From Lindgomyces ingoldianus (lineage: Eukaryota; Ascomycota; Dothideomycetes; Pleosporales; Lindgomycetaceae), in assembly GCF_010093535.1 (NCBI RefSeq), contig NW_022985182.1, forward strand, positions 631,785 through 695,784: 64,000 nt of DNA, written 5' to 3'. The translations under genes were made by a program, and so were the position numbers. The notes below the pieces were generated by a model, which saw only the letters and a program-made list of their open reading frames with translations, was not told the origin of the DNA and ran no database searches. Position 1 is the first letter of the stretch. Each line of letters starts with the position of its first letter. Shown piece by piece: positions 36,001-47,879 of the stretch.

Positions 36001-38716
36001 AGTAGTAATAATATCTAACTTTATAAAATACTTTACTTTACTTAGTTAGCTTAGAGTTTTTTATAAAAAAAAAATTAAGTATTAGTTTTTAATAGTAACA
36101 GCATTTAGTTTTTAGTAGTTAATGTAGAATTAAAGCCTACTCTTAAGTTTCTTTATAAATAGTATAAGTAACACTACTAGTAAAAAGCTAGCTTAAATAA
36201 ACCTTTTTTTTAAGTTTTTATTAAGGTATTTTTAAAGCACTTTTAATTTATTTAGTAACATCTTATATAGTAGCCTATAACTAGGTTGTTTACTAGGCTT
36301 AAAAGTTATCTAGTAATTATATAGACATTATATTAAAAGCTTATTAAACTTATCTTAAAAAAAAACATGTAACAGGTTATAGTAGTCTTAAAAGATTATT
36401 ATCTTTAGGTTAGTGTGTTTTTAGAGAGCTAGAGCTTAGTCTATATTAGAAATTATAACTGCGTAGATTTTATAATCTAGTTGTTAAGCTAGAGTTATAA
36501 ATAGAGTAGGTTTTATGTAGCAGATGTCTATCTGCTGTTTAAGTCCTAGTTTATGTTTAAATTAGGTAGGTAAAGATTTCTTAAAAGCTTTTTTTTTTTA
36601 AGTTTAGGTAGTTATTAAATTATTTTATATAGCTTATTTTAGTAAAAGGCCTAGCTTATTAGCCTTACTTAAGTAGTTTTTCTCTAAGTTATTAAGAAGT
36701 AGGTCTAAAAACCTTCTATATTAAGTGCTACTTAGGTGTTGTTTAGGTATAAGCATAAGCATACATTTTAGCATTAAAAAAAGTTAAAGTTTAAAACTTA
36801 CTCTTAGTAATTAAAAGCAACTTTATGCTAATATAGCTATAGTTGTCTTAGAATTAGGTTATAACATCTTATGTTTATTACATAAAGCTTAATTTACTCT
36901 TTATAGTGTTAGTAGATAATTATAATAGTTATAGTATAAAAAATAAAACCTTTTTTAAGTTATTTTCTATTAAATCTAGTTAAGTAAATTATTTAGGTAA
37001 GTAGTGTTAATTAAAGATTTAGTTTACACGCTAGTTTTTTATTAATGTAACCTATGCTGTTTACTCTTAAGTTAATAAGAGCTTATATTAAAGCTAATAT
37101 AGTTTCTTGTTATAAACATATAAAAATATTAACTTAGTACTTTTAGTTATTAGTAGGGGACTTAGCTTATAAGTTAGTAGAGATCTAGTGTTAAATTAGT
37201 CCTAGGGGGCAACTTAGCCCTAGGACAAGCCTTTTTATAGGCTTCTACTGCTATAGCTGCAGCTATGTTAAGAGTAGTAAAGAGGATTAAGGCTTAAATA
37301 TAAGTTAAAGCCTTTACAAAAATAAGATTAAAATAGTAAAAATCTTTAATAAGTACTAGCAGCGCTACTTATGTAGACTTAAAGAAAAGAAATAGAGTAG
37401 TTTTAAAAGATATAACTATGTTTACTACACTTAAAGCATTAACTTTTTTTTTATAATTTTTACACTTTTTAGAACTAACTAAAGCATAATTTAAATTAAT
37501 TTTTATTATGTTAAAGTTTTTATTTACAACTACGCTAGTTTAGGGGCGTATTAGGGCTTGTATAAGGAGGAACCTTATGTTATTATTATAGGTAGTAATT
37601 AGGTTCACATATGTGTTAAGGTTGTTTAAGAGGGGTTCTTCTACTATAGCGTGTTACAGTTTAGTTAAGAGGGAGTTATATAGGGCTGTAATTAGACCTA
37701 TCTTATTTAGGCCTATATTAAATACAAGTTAGTAGAACTTAGTAAAGTGTAAAGTAAAGCTTTTTTTTTATTATAAGGTGTTTAGGTAACTTAAGGCTGT
37801 TAACTTTTTATTTAAGTTTCTATAAGTTACTTATAAAAATGCTATAAATTAATCTAAGTTAATAATATCTTTATTTATTAGTAAGTTAATTAAGGCTATT
37901 ATATTATAGTTAAGTTAAGAGTAGGTGTATAATAACTAAAAGTGTTTAAAAAAAAATTAGTCTATGTTTCTTTTAAGTTTATATTAAAGCTTACATAAAA
38001 GAAAAGGTAGGTCTTTTTATTTTTTATTAAATAGTAGGGGATTAGAGAGTTAGTTAGATTTTATTACTAAGTTAAAAAAGTTATAAGTTATAGGTAGTGT
38101 TAGGTAGAAAAGAGTTAAGCTATCTCTAGACTTCTAAGTAAGCTTTAAGGCTAGTAAGTTCTTAGTTCCTACTAGTATAATAAAAGTTAAGGCAGAAATA
38201 GACTACTTAATAATATAAAGCTATTTTTTAAAGTTTTTTTAAAAAGCTTTAAAGCTTATAACATAGCAGCTTTTTTATAAAGTAAGCGCTTTTTAAAAGG
38301 CTTCTTAGCTTACTTTAATAGCTTAGAGTTATGCAAGTACTAAGCTTATTAGATTAAATTTAGAGGCTATTCTTAGCTAAAGTTTTAACATAACATAATG
38401 TTATAATTATGCATAAGTAAGGTTATAAAGCTTTACAGAGGTCTAGTTTAATTACTACATAAAGTACTATAGTAAGTATAAGATATTATGTAAGAAATAA
38501 AAAAGTTTAAAAGAAAATTAGTAATTAAATACTTAGCTTAAAAGTCTAAGCACTTTAGGTATAAATTAAGCTTGTTCTAAGTTTAGTTAGTGTTAAGGCA
38601 GTTTATGCTTAAGTTTATGTCTGTATTATGTTGTGTTTATGTTAGACGTGCACTAATAATACTCTAGTACGCGTCTAATACAGTTATGTCTGGGATCCGG
38701 GGAGGATACCGTGACA
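33057..38716 (-). mobile_element. Gypsy element B2, inverted inside B1
   Basis: 5,660 bp, the same length as B1. LTRs are 33057-33374 and 38399-38716 (318 bp each). The duplication CTAAT lies at 33052-33056 and 38717-38721. It inserted at the extreme 3' end of the B1 coding region, 50 bp before B1's 3' LTR, in the opposite orientation, so B1 and B2 form a head-to-head inverted repeat of about 5 kb arms. Confidence 0.95.
33375..38398 (-). pseudogene. B2 gag-pol, RIP-inactivated
   Basis: A mirror image of the B1 coding region: chromodomain-like end near 33,400-33,560, integrase near 34,200-34,720, RT near 35,650-35,990 (the active site near 35,830 reads YINN on the minus strand), gag zinc knuckle near 37,400. 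Stops throughout. Confidence 0.82.
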
Positions 38717-38771
38717 CTAATGCTAGAACTACTAATGTAAAGGATTCCCTTCCTAATAAGAGGGGGGGTAC

Positions 38772-39089
38772 TGTCACAATATCCTCCCTAGATCCTAGAC
38801 ATAACTATATTAGACGCGTACTAGAGTATTATTAGTGCACATCTAACACAAACACAACATAACACAGACATAAACTTAAGCATAAACTGCCTTAACACTA
38901 ACTAAACCTAGAACAGGCTTAATTTATACCTAAAGCGCTTAGACTTTTAAGCTAAGTATTTAATTACTAATTTCCTTCTAAACCTTTCTGTTCCTTACAC
39001 AACGTCTTGTACCTACTATAATACCTCACGTAGTAATTAAACTAGACCTCTGTGAAGCTCTATAACCTTACTTGTGCACAATCGTGACA
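38772..39089 (+). repeat. 3' LTR of B1 (lightly mutated)
   Basis: 318 bp, TGTCACAATATCC...ATCGTGACA. The right two thirds keep many CpA/CpG/CpC sites that are mutated in the 5' LTR of the same element, so the pair has diverged asymmetrically. Confidence 0.94.
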
Positions 39090-39094
39090 GGCTT

Positions 39095-39301
39095 ATAGCT
39101 AGTAAATGTTTAAGGGTCCTTATTACGCCTATAGCTAGAGGTGCTGTTTAAGCTGTTTAAGCTTATTTTAGAGATAAAGTATCTGCTAATTCTATGCTTC
39201 CTTAGTTGCTATAAAGGTCTAGCTAGTGCTAGCAGCTAAAGCACCTGTTATGCTAATGTCTAAGGTAGTAGTAGCTATACTTTGTAGGTAGTAGTAATTA
39301 C
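39095..39301 (-). other. Element A leader region next to its LTR
   Basis: About 200 bp of element A between the B1 insertion and A's LTR at 39302. In minus orientation it is the 5' untranslated leader. It should hold the primer-binding site adjacent to 39301, but mutation makes the primer tRNA unreadable. Confidence 0.6.
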
Positions 39302-39479
39302 TGTTATAATTTTTACTCTAGTAAAATAGTATTTTTTAGAAGTACAACAGCCTATAGAGTGTTAGCAAAAAGGGGGATAGAACTTAGCTAGATTAGGTGT
39401 ATAGTCTATTAAGTAGAGTGTAGAGTAGGCACAATAAAGAAGGCAGGTTGTAGTTTAACCTAGTAGCTGTATAAGGAGC
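39302..39479 (-). repeat. Element A LTR, first 178 bp (split by B3)
   Basis: TGTTATAATTTTTACTCTAG matches the start of the LTR at 16786. It stops at GGAGC (39475-39479), the target duplication of B3, and resumes at 56756 after the second GGAGC. Confidence 0.93.
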
Positions 39480-39797
39480 TGTCACGGTATCCTCCCCGGA
39501 TCCCAGACATAACTATATTAGACGCGTACTAGAGTATTATTAGTGCACGTCTAACATAAACACAACACAACATAGACATAAACTTAAGCATAAACTGCCT
39601 TAACACTAACTAAACCTAGAACAGGCTTAATTTATACCTAAAGCGCTTAGACTTCTAAGCTAAGTATTTAATTACTAATTTTTTTCTAAATCTTTTTATT
39701 TCTTACATAACATCTTATACTTACTATAATACCTTATGTAGTAATTAAACTAGACCTCTATAAAGCTTTATAACCTTACTTATGCATAATTATAACA

Positions 39798-40998
39798 TTA
39801 CATTATGTTAAAACTTTAGCTAAGAATAGCCTCTAAATTTAATTTAATAAGCTTAGTACTTATATAACTCTAAGCTATTAAAGTAAGCTAAAAAGCTTTT
39901 TAAAAAGCGCTTACTTTATAAAAAAGCTGCTATGTTATAAGCTTTAAAGCTTTTTAAAAGAACTTTAAAAAACAGCTTTATATTATTAAGCAGTCTGTTT
40001 CTGCTTTAACTTCTGTTATAGTAGTAAGAACTAAGAACTTACTAGCCTTAAAGCTTACTTAAAAGTTTAGAGATAGCTTAACTTCTTTCTGCCTAACACT
40101 ACTTATAACTTATAACTTTTTTAATTTAGTAATAAAATCTAACTAACTTCTTAATCCTTTACTATTTAATAGAAAATAGAAAGACTTACCTTTCTTTTTA
40201 TATAAGCTTTAATATAAACTTAAAAGAAACATAGACTAATTTCTCTCTAAACACTTCTAGTTACTATATGCCTACTTTTAACTTAACTATAATATAATAG
40301 CCTTAATTAACTTACTAATAGATAAAAATATTATTAACTTAGACTAATTTATAGTGTTTCTATAAGTAACTTATAAAGACCTAAATAAAAAGTTAACAGC
40401 CTTAAGTTACCTAAACACTTTATAATAAAATAAAAAAAGCTTTACTTTACACTTTACTAAGTTCTGCTAACTTACATTTAATATAGGCCTAAATAAGATA
40501 AGTCTAATTATAGCCCTATATAACTCTCTCTTAACTAAACTGTAACGCGCTATAGTAGGAGAACCCCTTCTAAACAACCTTAACGCGTATGTAAACCTAA
40601 TTGCTACCTACAATAATAACATAAGGTTCCTCCCTGTACAAGCTTTAATACGCCCCTAAACTAGCGCAGTTGCAAATAAGAACTCTAATGTAATAAAAAT
40701 TAATTTAAATTATGCTCTAGTTAGTTCTAAAAAGTATAAAAATTATAAGAAAAAAGGTTAATGCTTTAAGTGTAGTAAGCATAGTTATATCTTTTAAAAC
40801 TGCTTTATTCCCCTTTCTTAAGTCTACGCAAGTAGCGCTGCTAGCACTTATTAAAGATCTTTACTATTTTAATCTTATTTCTATAAGGGCTCTAACTTAT
40901 ATTTAAGCTCTAATCCCTCTTGCCACTCTTAACATAGCTGCAGCCATAGCAGTAGAAGCCTGCAAAAAGGCTTGTCCTAGGGCTAAGTCGCCCTCTAG
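39798..40998 (+). pseudogene. B3 gag region
   Basis: Plus strand. The zinc knuckle at 40762-40803 keeps the complete C-x2-C-x4-H-x4-C pattern that is broken in B1, although TAG/TAA stops surround it. It ends at the B4 target site (TCTAG; the right copy is CCTAG, so the left has one C-to-T change). Confidence 0.75.
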
Positions 40999-41316
40999 TG
41001 TCACAGTATCCTCCCCAGATCCTAGACATAACTGTATTAGACGCGTACTAGAGTATTATTAGTGCACGTCTAACATAAACACAACATAACATAGATATAA
41101 ACTTAAGTATAAACTGCCTTTACACTAACTAAACCTAGAACAGGCTTAATTTATACCTAAAGTACTTAGACTTCTAAGCTAAGTATTTAATTACTAATTT
41201 CCTCTTAAACCTTCTTATTTCTTACATAATATCTTATACCTACTATAATACCTTACGTAGTAATTAAACTAGACCTCTGTAAAGCTCTATAACCTTACTT
41301 ATGCATAATTATAACA

Positions 41317-41935
41317 TTACATTATGTTAAAACTCTAGCTAAGAATAGCCTCTAAATTTAATTTAATAAGCTTAGTACTTACATAACTTTAAGCTATTAA
41401 AGTAAGCTAAAAAGCTTTTTAAAAAGCGCTTACTTTATAAAAAAGCTACTATGTTATAAGCTTTAAAGCTTTTTAAAAAGACTTTAAAAAACAGCTTTAT
41501 GTTCTTAAGTAGTCTGTTTCTGCCTTAACTTTTATTATAGTAGTAGAAACTAAGAACTTACTAGCCTTAAAGCTTACCTAAAAGTCTAGAGATAGCTTAA
41601 CTTTTTCCTGCCTAACACTGCCTATAACCTATAACTTTTTTAACTTAGTAATAAAATCTAACTAACTCTCTAATCCTCTACTGTTTAAGAAAAAACAGAA
41701 AGACCTACCTTTTTTTCTACACAAGCTTTAATATAAACTTAAAGGAAACATAAACTAATTCCTCTTTAAATACTTTTAGTTACTATATACCTACTTTTAA
41801 CTTAACTATAACATAACAGCTTTAATTAACTTACTAATAAATAAAAATATTATTAACTTAGACTAATTTATAGTGTTCTTATAAGTAACTTATAAAGACC
41901 TAAATAAAAAGTTAATAGCCCTAAGTTACCTAAAT
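41317..41935 (+). pseudogene. B4 gag, 5' part
   Basis: Colinear with B1 from 28083. It is interrupted at ACTTT (41936-41940) by C1 and continues at 47880. Confidence 0.75.
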
Positions 41936-42030
41936 ACTTTTGTCAGATATGCGCACCTACTGTCAAGACAGGAGGAACGTTTGACGAAAGCTGCTACATA
42001 GTACGAGCAATAAGCTCGAACAGTATGTTG

Positions 42031-42220
42031 CTGCAAATTGCAACATTTTGCAGCATGTTGCAGCAAATTGCAGCAAATTGCAGCATGTTACAGCATTTTG
42101 CAGCAAATTGCAGCATGTTACAGCATTTTGCAGCAAATTGCAGCATTTTGCAGCATGTTGCAGCAAATTGCAGCAAATTGCAGCATGTTACAGCATTTTG
42201 CAGCAAATTGCAGCATGTTG
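42031..42220 (+). repeat. 10-bp tandem array, 19 units, C1 5' LTR
   Basis: Nineteen consecutive 10-mers of the type CAGCAAATTG, CAGCATGTTG/A and CAGCATTTTG with no length change, so the period is exactly 10. Overlapping frames on both strands remain open across it and are artefacts. Confidence 0.95.
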
Positions 42221-42443
42221 CAAGCTGGTCGCGCATAGGGCTAGTGCGCGAGGGACTCAGATTAGCAGAACAAAAAGCTAAGCAACACAAGTAGAGCAGA
42301 AAAAGGATTAATAAATTAACACACTTAATACAATTAATTAATTATCCTATATATTATATCTAAACCTATTATTTATCTTAGGAAGCCTAGAAATAGTGCT
42401 TTAATCTAACAATTAAGAGTCTCAGTGCCTCTATTAATACAAA

Positions 42444-45400
42444 ATGGCCACCCAGCCTCCTCGAGACGCGACAGTCGTCCTTCGAGACCACACCGACTAC
42501 AGAGCCTGGATGATGCAGCTGCAATCAAGATGTGTAGCGCACAGCATCTGGCCGCAAGTGGACCCTAAGTTAACCATCCAAATGATCTCTAAACCAAGAG
42601 CTCCAGAGATGCCGCTAATAGCTAAGTTTTCACCAGCCTCTAACGTTAAAACGCCTACGCACCTAAACAAGCTATTAATAAGCAGTGTTAGAGCCTTTAA
42701 AGAAGCTATTAAATACTATAAGATTAAGGCTAACAAGTATAAGAGTAACAGACATAATTATAAAAGAGAGTAATTAAGCTTCTAACAGATTATTGTCTTT
42801 ATCTAGTTAACAGTTAGCCCGCATCTGCAGTGTACATGCTGTTCCCTAGATTAACTACTTAGATAGTAGATTATAAACCTTAAAGCTATAGTAGGTGTTA
42901 ATAACTAATTTAAACAAGAACGCGCGCGCAACTAATACAATGCATCCCTAAAGCTGCTAAGAAACGCAAGCATATAGAACCTGTAGCTAGCAGAGTATAA
43001 CTACGCTGCTATAGAAGCAGAGACACAAAATGTTCTAGAAACAACGCAGTTTAATGCTATAGCAAAGGACTTTCTAACTACTATAAATAAAGTTGCCTCT
43101 TATTAGTCTATAACCTTTTAGGAAAGTAGACAGTTTACACTAAACATAAATTAAAAAGAAATAATAAAGCGCTTTTAAGAATATATAATGTTAAATTATT
43201 TAATACATATAAGAAAGCATAAAGCTACCTTTATAATAAATAACTTATTATACCTTACTAAAAGTAGAAAGACTACCTAGGGCATAAACAAAGACGCCTG
43301 TAGTGCAGAAGTTGTAACATTAAGAAAATAAGGTAAACCTTAACATTAATATTATTAAGAAAATAATAGGAAGTTATTTTTAAGCTAGAAACCTACTAAA
43401 ACAGAAGGCACTAAATGTCCTACATGCAGACACATCTATGCACTAAAGGACTGCTTCTATGTCTATCTAGACAGAGCACTAGACTAGTAGATGCTAAATA
43501 AGAGAGTTAAAGAGCTTATAGCATTAAAGCGTAAGCACAACTTAGAATTTTAAGGCCTGCTAAGAGGGCAGCGTAGACATAATTTAAAAATACTAATCCT
43601 AAAAAGTTTACATACACCTATGCTAGAGATACAAAAAGACTAACTTAAAAGCTAGAAAGTATTAAAAGTTAAGGTAGCTACATTACTAGCTATAGTTAAT
43701 TTAAACTAGAACAGATATCTGCTAAAAGAATTATTTATTCTTAACTTTAGCTTAACATGCTACATTATAAATAATCTTAATTAGATCTACAACTATTGTC
43801 TACTAACACTAAAAAACTTTATCTAGTCTAAAAACTCTTACATATAGATTTAAGGCTATAGATTAATTACACTAAGCCTAAAAAGTAAGCATAAAACACA
43901 CAGTTAAGCATATAGTCTTGTACTACATAACGCTGCACTGTGCCTAGACCTGCTGTGCAACCTAGTCTTGTTCTGCCTACTGCGACAGAAAGGAATCTAG
44001 TAGGACACACAAGCAAAGCTAACTGCTTTAAAGGCCCTAGACAGGACAATAATTAGAGATCTTATAGAAATCTATAGCTAATAGGTGTTAAAGTACTATC
44101 TACTATAAAAGGGCTTATATTATACACACATAATTAACATAAGAACTAAACATAGTCTATAAAAAGCATTAGTAAAGCTATAGCATAAGTGTCTAAGACA
44201 CCTTAGACTAGCTACACTTTAACACCTTATATAGCAAGCTAAGGGGGTGCAAATTAAAGAAATTACAATAGTCTAATGTAACTTATGTAGCAAAGCTAAG
44301 ATATAATAATAAATTAGCTACACACTATAAATTAGCAACAGCAGACCTAGCAAGAGACTGTTAATTAATTTCTATGCATATAAAGCATAAAGCTGTCAGA
44401 TTAAAGCACTGTTTCTAGGCTTCCTAAGATGAATGATGGGTTTGGATATAATGTATGGGATAATTAATTAATTGTATTGATTGTGTTGATTTATCGATCC
44501 TTTTTCCTGCTCTACTCGTGTTGCTCGGCTTTTTGTTTTGCCGATCCGAGTCCCTCGCGCACTTGCCCTATGCGCGACCAGCTTGCAAAATGCTGCAATT
44601 TGCTGCAACATGCTGCAAAATGCTGCAATTTACAGCAACATACTGTTTGAGCTTATTGCTCGTACTATGTAGCAGCTTTCGTCAAGCGTTCCTCCTGTCT
44701 TGACAGTAGGTGCGCAAATCTAACAAAAGCATTATAAAAGAGCAGAGTTAAATGCTAATTACTAACAAGTATTCTAGCCTCTAGTAGGACCTCTACTTTA
44801 AGGATAATAAGCCTACTAAATTAATTATTAAAGCTTTTATAATCTTTATTTTCTTTCTAAAGAACTATTATAATATTACTATAAAAGTTATTAAAGCTAA
44901 TAATAAGATTACAATAGTAAAACTAAAGGTAGAACGCTAGCTAGCATTACATAGAATAACTGTTAAGCCTTTAGCACTAGATACACAAGCCTAGAACAGA
45001 GAAGCTAAACGCTTAGAGGGTATAAACAAGAAAAAGTCACAGGCTATGCAACTAGATGCTAACCTACTATAAAACATATAGCCATACATTACTAGAGCCA
45101 GCGTATACCTATATAATTAGACGCTAAACTATGCTAACAACTAGAAGACACTATACAAGATCTTCTTTACATAAGCAGCTCTAAATAATAGAGTTGTTAT
45201 GTTAATTTAAAAGCTAAGCTTTACACATCTAAAAGCTTATAGCTGCAAAGCATTTATAATAACTAATAACACACATTAGAATAAATCTAGGCTACAGAGG
45301 CTAGACCTAAAGGCGTAGATTAAATATCTAGTTAGGTACTAATTATTAAACATCTACTGCGTATAGATACTACTACTAGCAAAAGTAATCTATACATGTA

Positions 45401-47483
45401 ATATTATTTTTAACAAACACTTAATCTTTAGCAGTAAGCCTAAAGACCTAATAGATAACTTTATGTACAACATAGTAAAGAAAATTACTATATACATTAG
45501 AATAATTAAGCTTCTAACACCTAGTTATTAGCTAAAAATAAAGTTGTTCTATAAAGATAATACTATAGATAATACATTAAATTTTAACAAAGTAGACCTA
45601 CTAGGCTACTATTAAGAAAAAAAAATTAAAGATAACTATCTGTCTCCTCTAAACACTCTACTACCTGCAGCATTGCTTATGCAGTTAATAGCTAGAGCAG
45701 CACTAAAGCTAAGCTAAATAAGGTTGTTAAAGACTATACTATAGGCTGCAGCCTTTATAGCTAGCATAAGATTTAGAAGTGTAGAAAAGCATAGCAGCAA
45801 AACACTAAATAAAGCAGCATTAATAAAAATGCTATTTAAAAGAAAGACACCTTATAGAAGCTAGCTACTACTTCTACTATTAACTTAAAAGCAACTAGAG
45901 GAGCACCCTCTACATAAGATGTTTAAGGCAGCAGAAAGAACGCACCTAGACAGTTATTAGACAATAAAATTCTAAACAAAGGTCTAGACAAAGCTAATTA
46001 AAGCAGCTAGACAGCAGATTCTAGATTATATGTAGGTGTACACCTACAAGCTTAACAAGCACTACAGATTACAAAGATGCAAGGCGTAACTAGTAGTCTA
46101 CAGTAATTAATAAAGAAACATTACTACATAAAATACTTATACTGCTACCCTAGCAGGACACTTATTTTAAATGCTAATAGTAATATCTGCACGCTTTAAC
46201 TTAGAGCTTAAATAATACAATATAACTAACACGTTTATACATGCAGCAATTAACTGCAATATCTACATGTAGATGCTAAGAGGCTATTAGAAACTAGGTA
46301 CAATACTAAAGCTTTAAAAAGCACTATATAGACTATAAATTTCTCCTCTACTCTAGCAACACTATTTTATAATAACTCTTAAAGGCCTTAGGTTCTTAGC
46401 TGTCCTACATAAACCCTACTACATAACTAAAGCTAGAATATTTGTCTTCTTCTACATAGACAACCTTATTATTGTGTACAGAAAAGGCTCTAAAGTAGAT
46501 GCACAGCATGTAGTAGACTAGTTACAAGAGAAGTATACCCTAATAAGAGGCAAGGACCTATAATAGTTCTTAAAAGTTAAGATTATTAGAGATTAATAGT
46601 AATAAATAATTTAGCTGTTATAGGCATTATATATTAACAAAATAGCTAGGCTAGCTAACAGAAAGGACCTGCAGCATGCTACACCTATAAGTAGGATTAA
46701 ACTTATGCTGCAATCTAGTTTTGCAACCCTATTAGAGGTAAATTAATATTAGCAGAAGATTAGATCTCTGCTCTTCGCAGCAGTTACTACAAGACTAGAC
46801 ATTGCCTTTGCCACATCACGCCTCGCACAGTTTCTCACGAATCCCGCATCTGACCATCAGGATGCAGCCGATCAAGTCATCCTGTACCTACATGCGACAC
46901 GGACGTACGCACTCTAATTAGGAGGAGAAGACTACTTTGTAGTAGTAAGCAATGCGTTATTTATAGATAATACACTAAATAGAAAGAGCTTTTAAGGCTA
47001 TATTATTTAACTATTTAGCAGATAGATTGCATAGCAAGTAAATAAATAAAATATAGTTACAACATTAACAACAGAAGCAGAATTACTTGCACTGTTCTAA
47101 GTTGCTAAGGAAGCTATGTTTACAAGAATGCTTCTTAACAAACTGCAGGTTAAGCTGCCTAATTTAACTATTATAATTTAGTGCAACAACAAGCAGATAA
47201 TCTAACTAGTAAATAAAGAGATATCTTAACTTTAAACTAAGCTCTAACATGTTAACATCTATAACTACTAGCTCCGACAGGAAGTCTCTTGACAAACAAT
47301 TAAGGTTGTCTATGTCCCCTCTAGTAAGATGCTTGCAGACAGACTTACTAAAGCGCTTTTAGCTAGCAAATGGCCAAGCTTTCTTTAGCAAATTCGGCTA
47401 GTTGACGTCAGGGAGAGGATAGTTAGTCAGGAAGCGGATATGGAAGAGATTGAAGCAAGAATGGAAGCCCTAGAAGCATACTA
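42444..47483 (+). pseudogene. C1 Copia gag-pol, mosaic RIP
   Basis: It starts with ATG at 42444 (MATQPPRDATVVLRDHTDYR), a typical Copia gag N-terminus, open for 109 codons to TAA at 42771. The rest is broken by many stops. The RT active site reads YIDN at 46453-46464 (normally Asp-Asp). The RNase H end includes LADRLTKALLASKWP near 47,330-47,375, and the tail is open to about 47,483. Two stretches are almost free of RIP-type change: about 42,444-42,600 and 46,795-46,912. The solo LTR C3 interrupts it at 44,394. Confidence 0.85.
44394..44725 (-). mobile_element. Solo LTR of Copia family C (C3), inverted in C1
   Basis: 332 bp in reverse orientation (TGTCAGATTAAAGC...AAATCTAACA), duplication AAAGC at 44389-44393 and 44726-44730. 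The short array has about five 10-bp units. It is nearly unmutated, so probably among the youngest insertions here. Confidence 0.93.
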
Positions 47484-47533
47484 AGGATGCGCAATCGGGA
47501 ACCAGCTTGAAGCATGTCCAAGCTGAGAGGGTG

Positions 47534-47874
47534 TGTCAGATATGCGCACCTACTGTCAAGACAGGAGGAACGTTTGACGAAAGCTGCTACATAGTACAAG
47601 CAATAAGCTCAAACAGTATGTTGCTGCAAATTGCAACATTTTGCAGCATGTTGCAGCAAATTGCAGCAAATTGCAGCATGTTGCAAGCTGGTCGCGCATA
47701 GGGCTAGTGCGCGAGGGACTCAGATCGGCAGAACAAAAAGCTGAGCAACACGAGTAGAGCAGAAAAAGGATTAATAAATTAACACACTTAATACAATTAA
47801 TTAATTATCCTATACATTATATCCAAACCCATCATTCATCTCAGGAAGCCTAGAAACAGTGCTTCAATCTAACA
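47534..47874 (+). repeat. 3' LTR of C1 with 6-unit array
   Basis: 341 bp. The 10-bp array covers about 47,624-47,683 (6 units). The sequence outside the array aligns without length change to the 5' LTR. Confidence 0.94.
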
Positions 47875-47879
47875 ACTTT

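Larger units (their letters stand above)
27765..39089 (+). mobile_element. Gypsy element B1, containing inverted B2
   Basis: TSD GGCTT at 27760-27764 and 39090-39094. LTRs are 27765-28082 and 38772-39089, both 318 bp (TGTCAC...GTGACA or mutated forms). Excluding B2 and its TSD the element is 5,660 bp. It inserted into element A's gag region. A purine tract ending GAGGGGGGG precedes the 3' LTR. Confidence 0.95.
41941..47874 (+). mobile_element. Copia element C1, containing a solo LTR
   Basis: Duplication ACTTT at 41936-41940 and 47875-47879. LTRs are 41941-42411 (471 bp) and 47534-47874 (341 bp); the 130-bp difference is exactly 13 units of the internal 10-bp repeat. Without the solo LTR C3 and its TSD it is 5,597 bp. 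Gene order places integrase before RT and RNase H, as in Ty1/Copia. The purine-rich GCTGAGAGGGTG precedes the 3' LTR. Confidence 0.95.

Noticed and set aside
42031..42220. CRISPR-like array
   Set aside because: Units are 10 bp with no spacers and lie inside an LTR of a eukaryotic retrotransposon.
41963..42294. Five overlapping Cys-rich repeat ORFs
   Set aside because: Same array artefact in the C1 5' LTR.
43867..44049. 60-codon minus-strand frame
   Set aside because: Antisense shadow of the C1 pol region.
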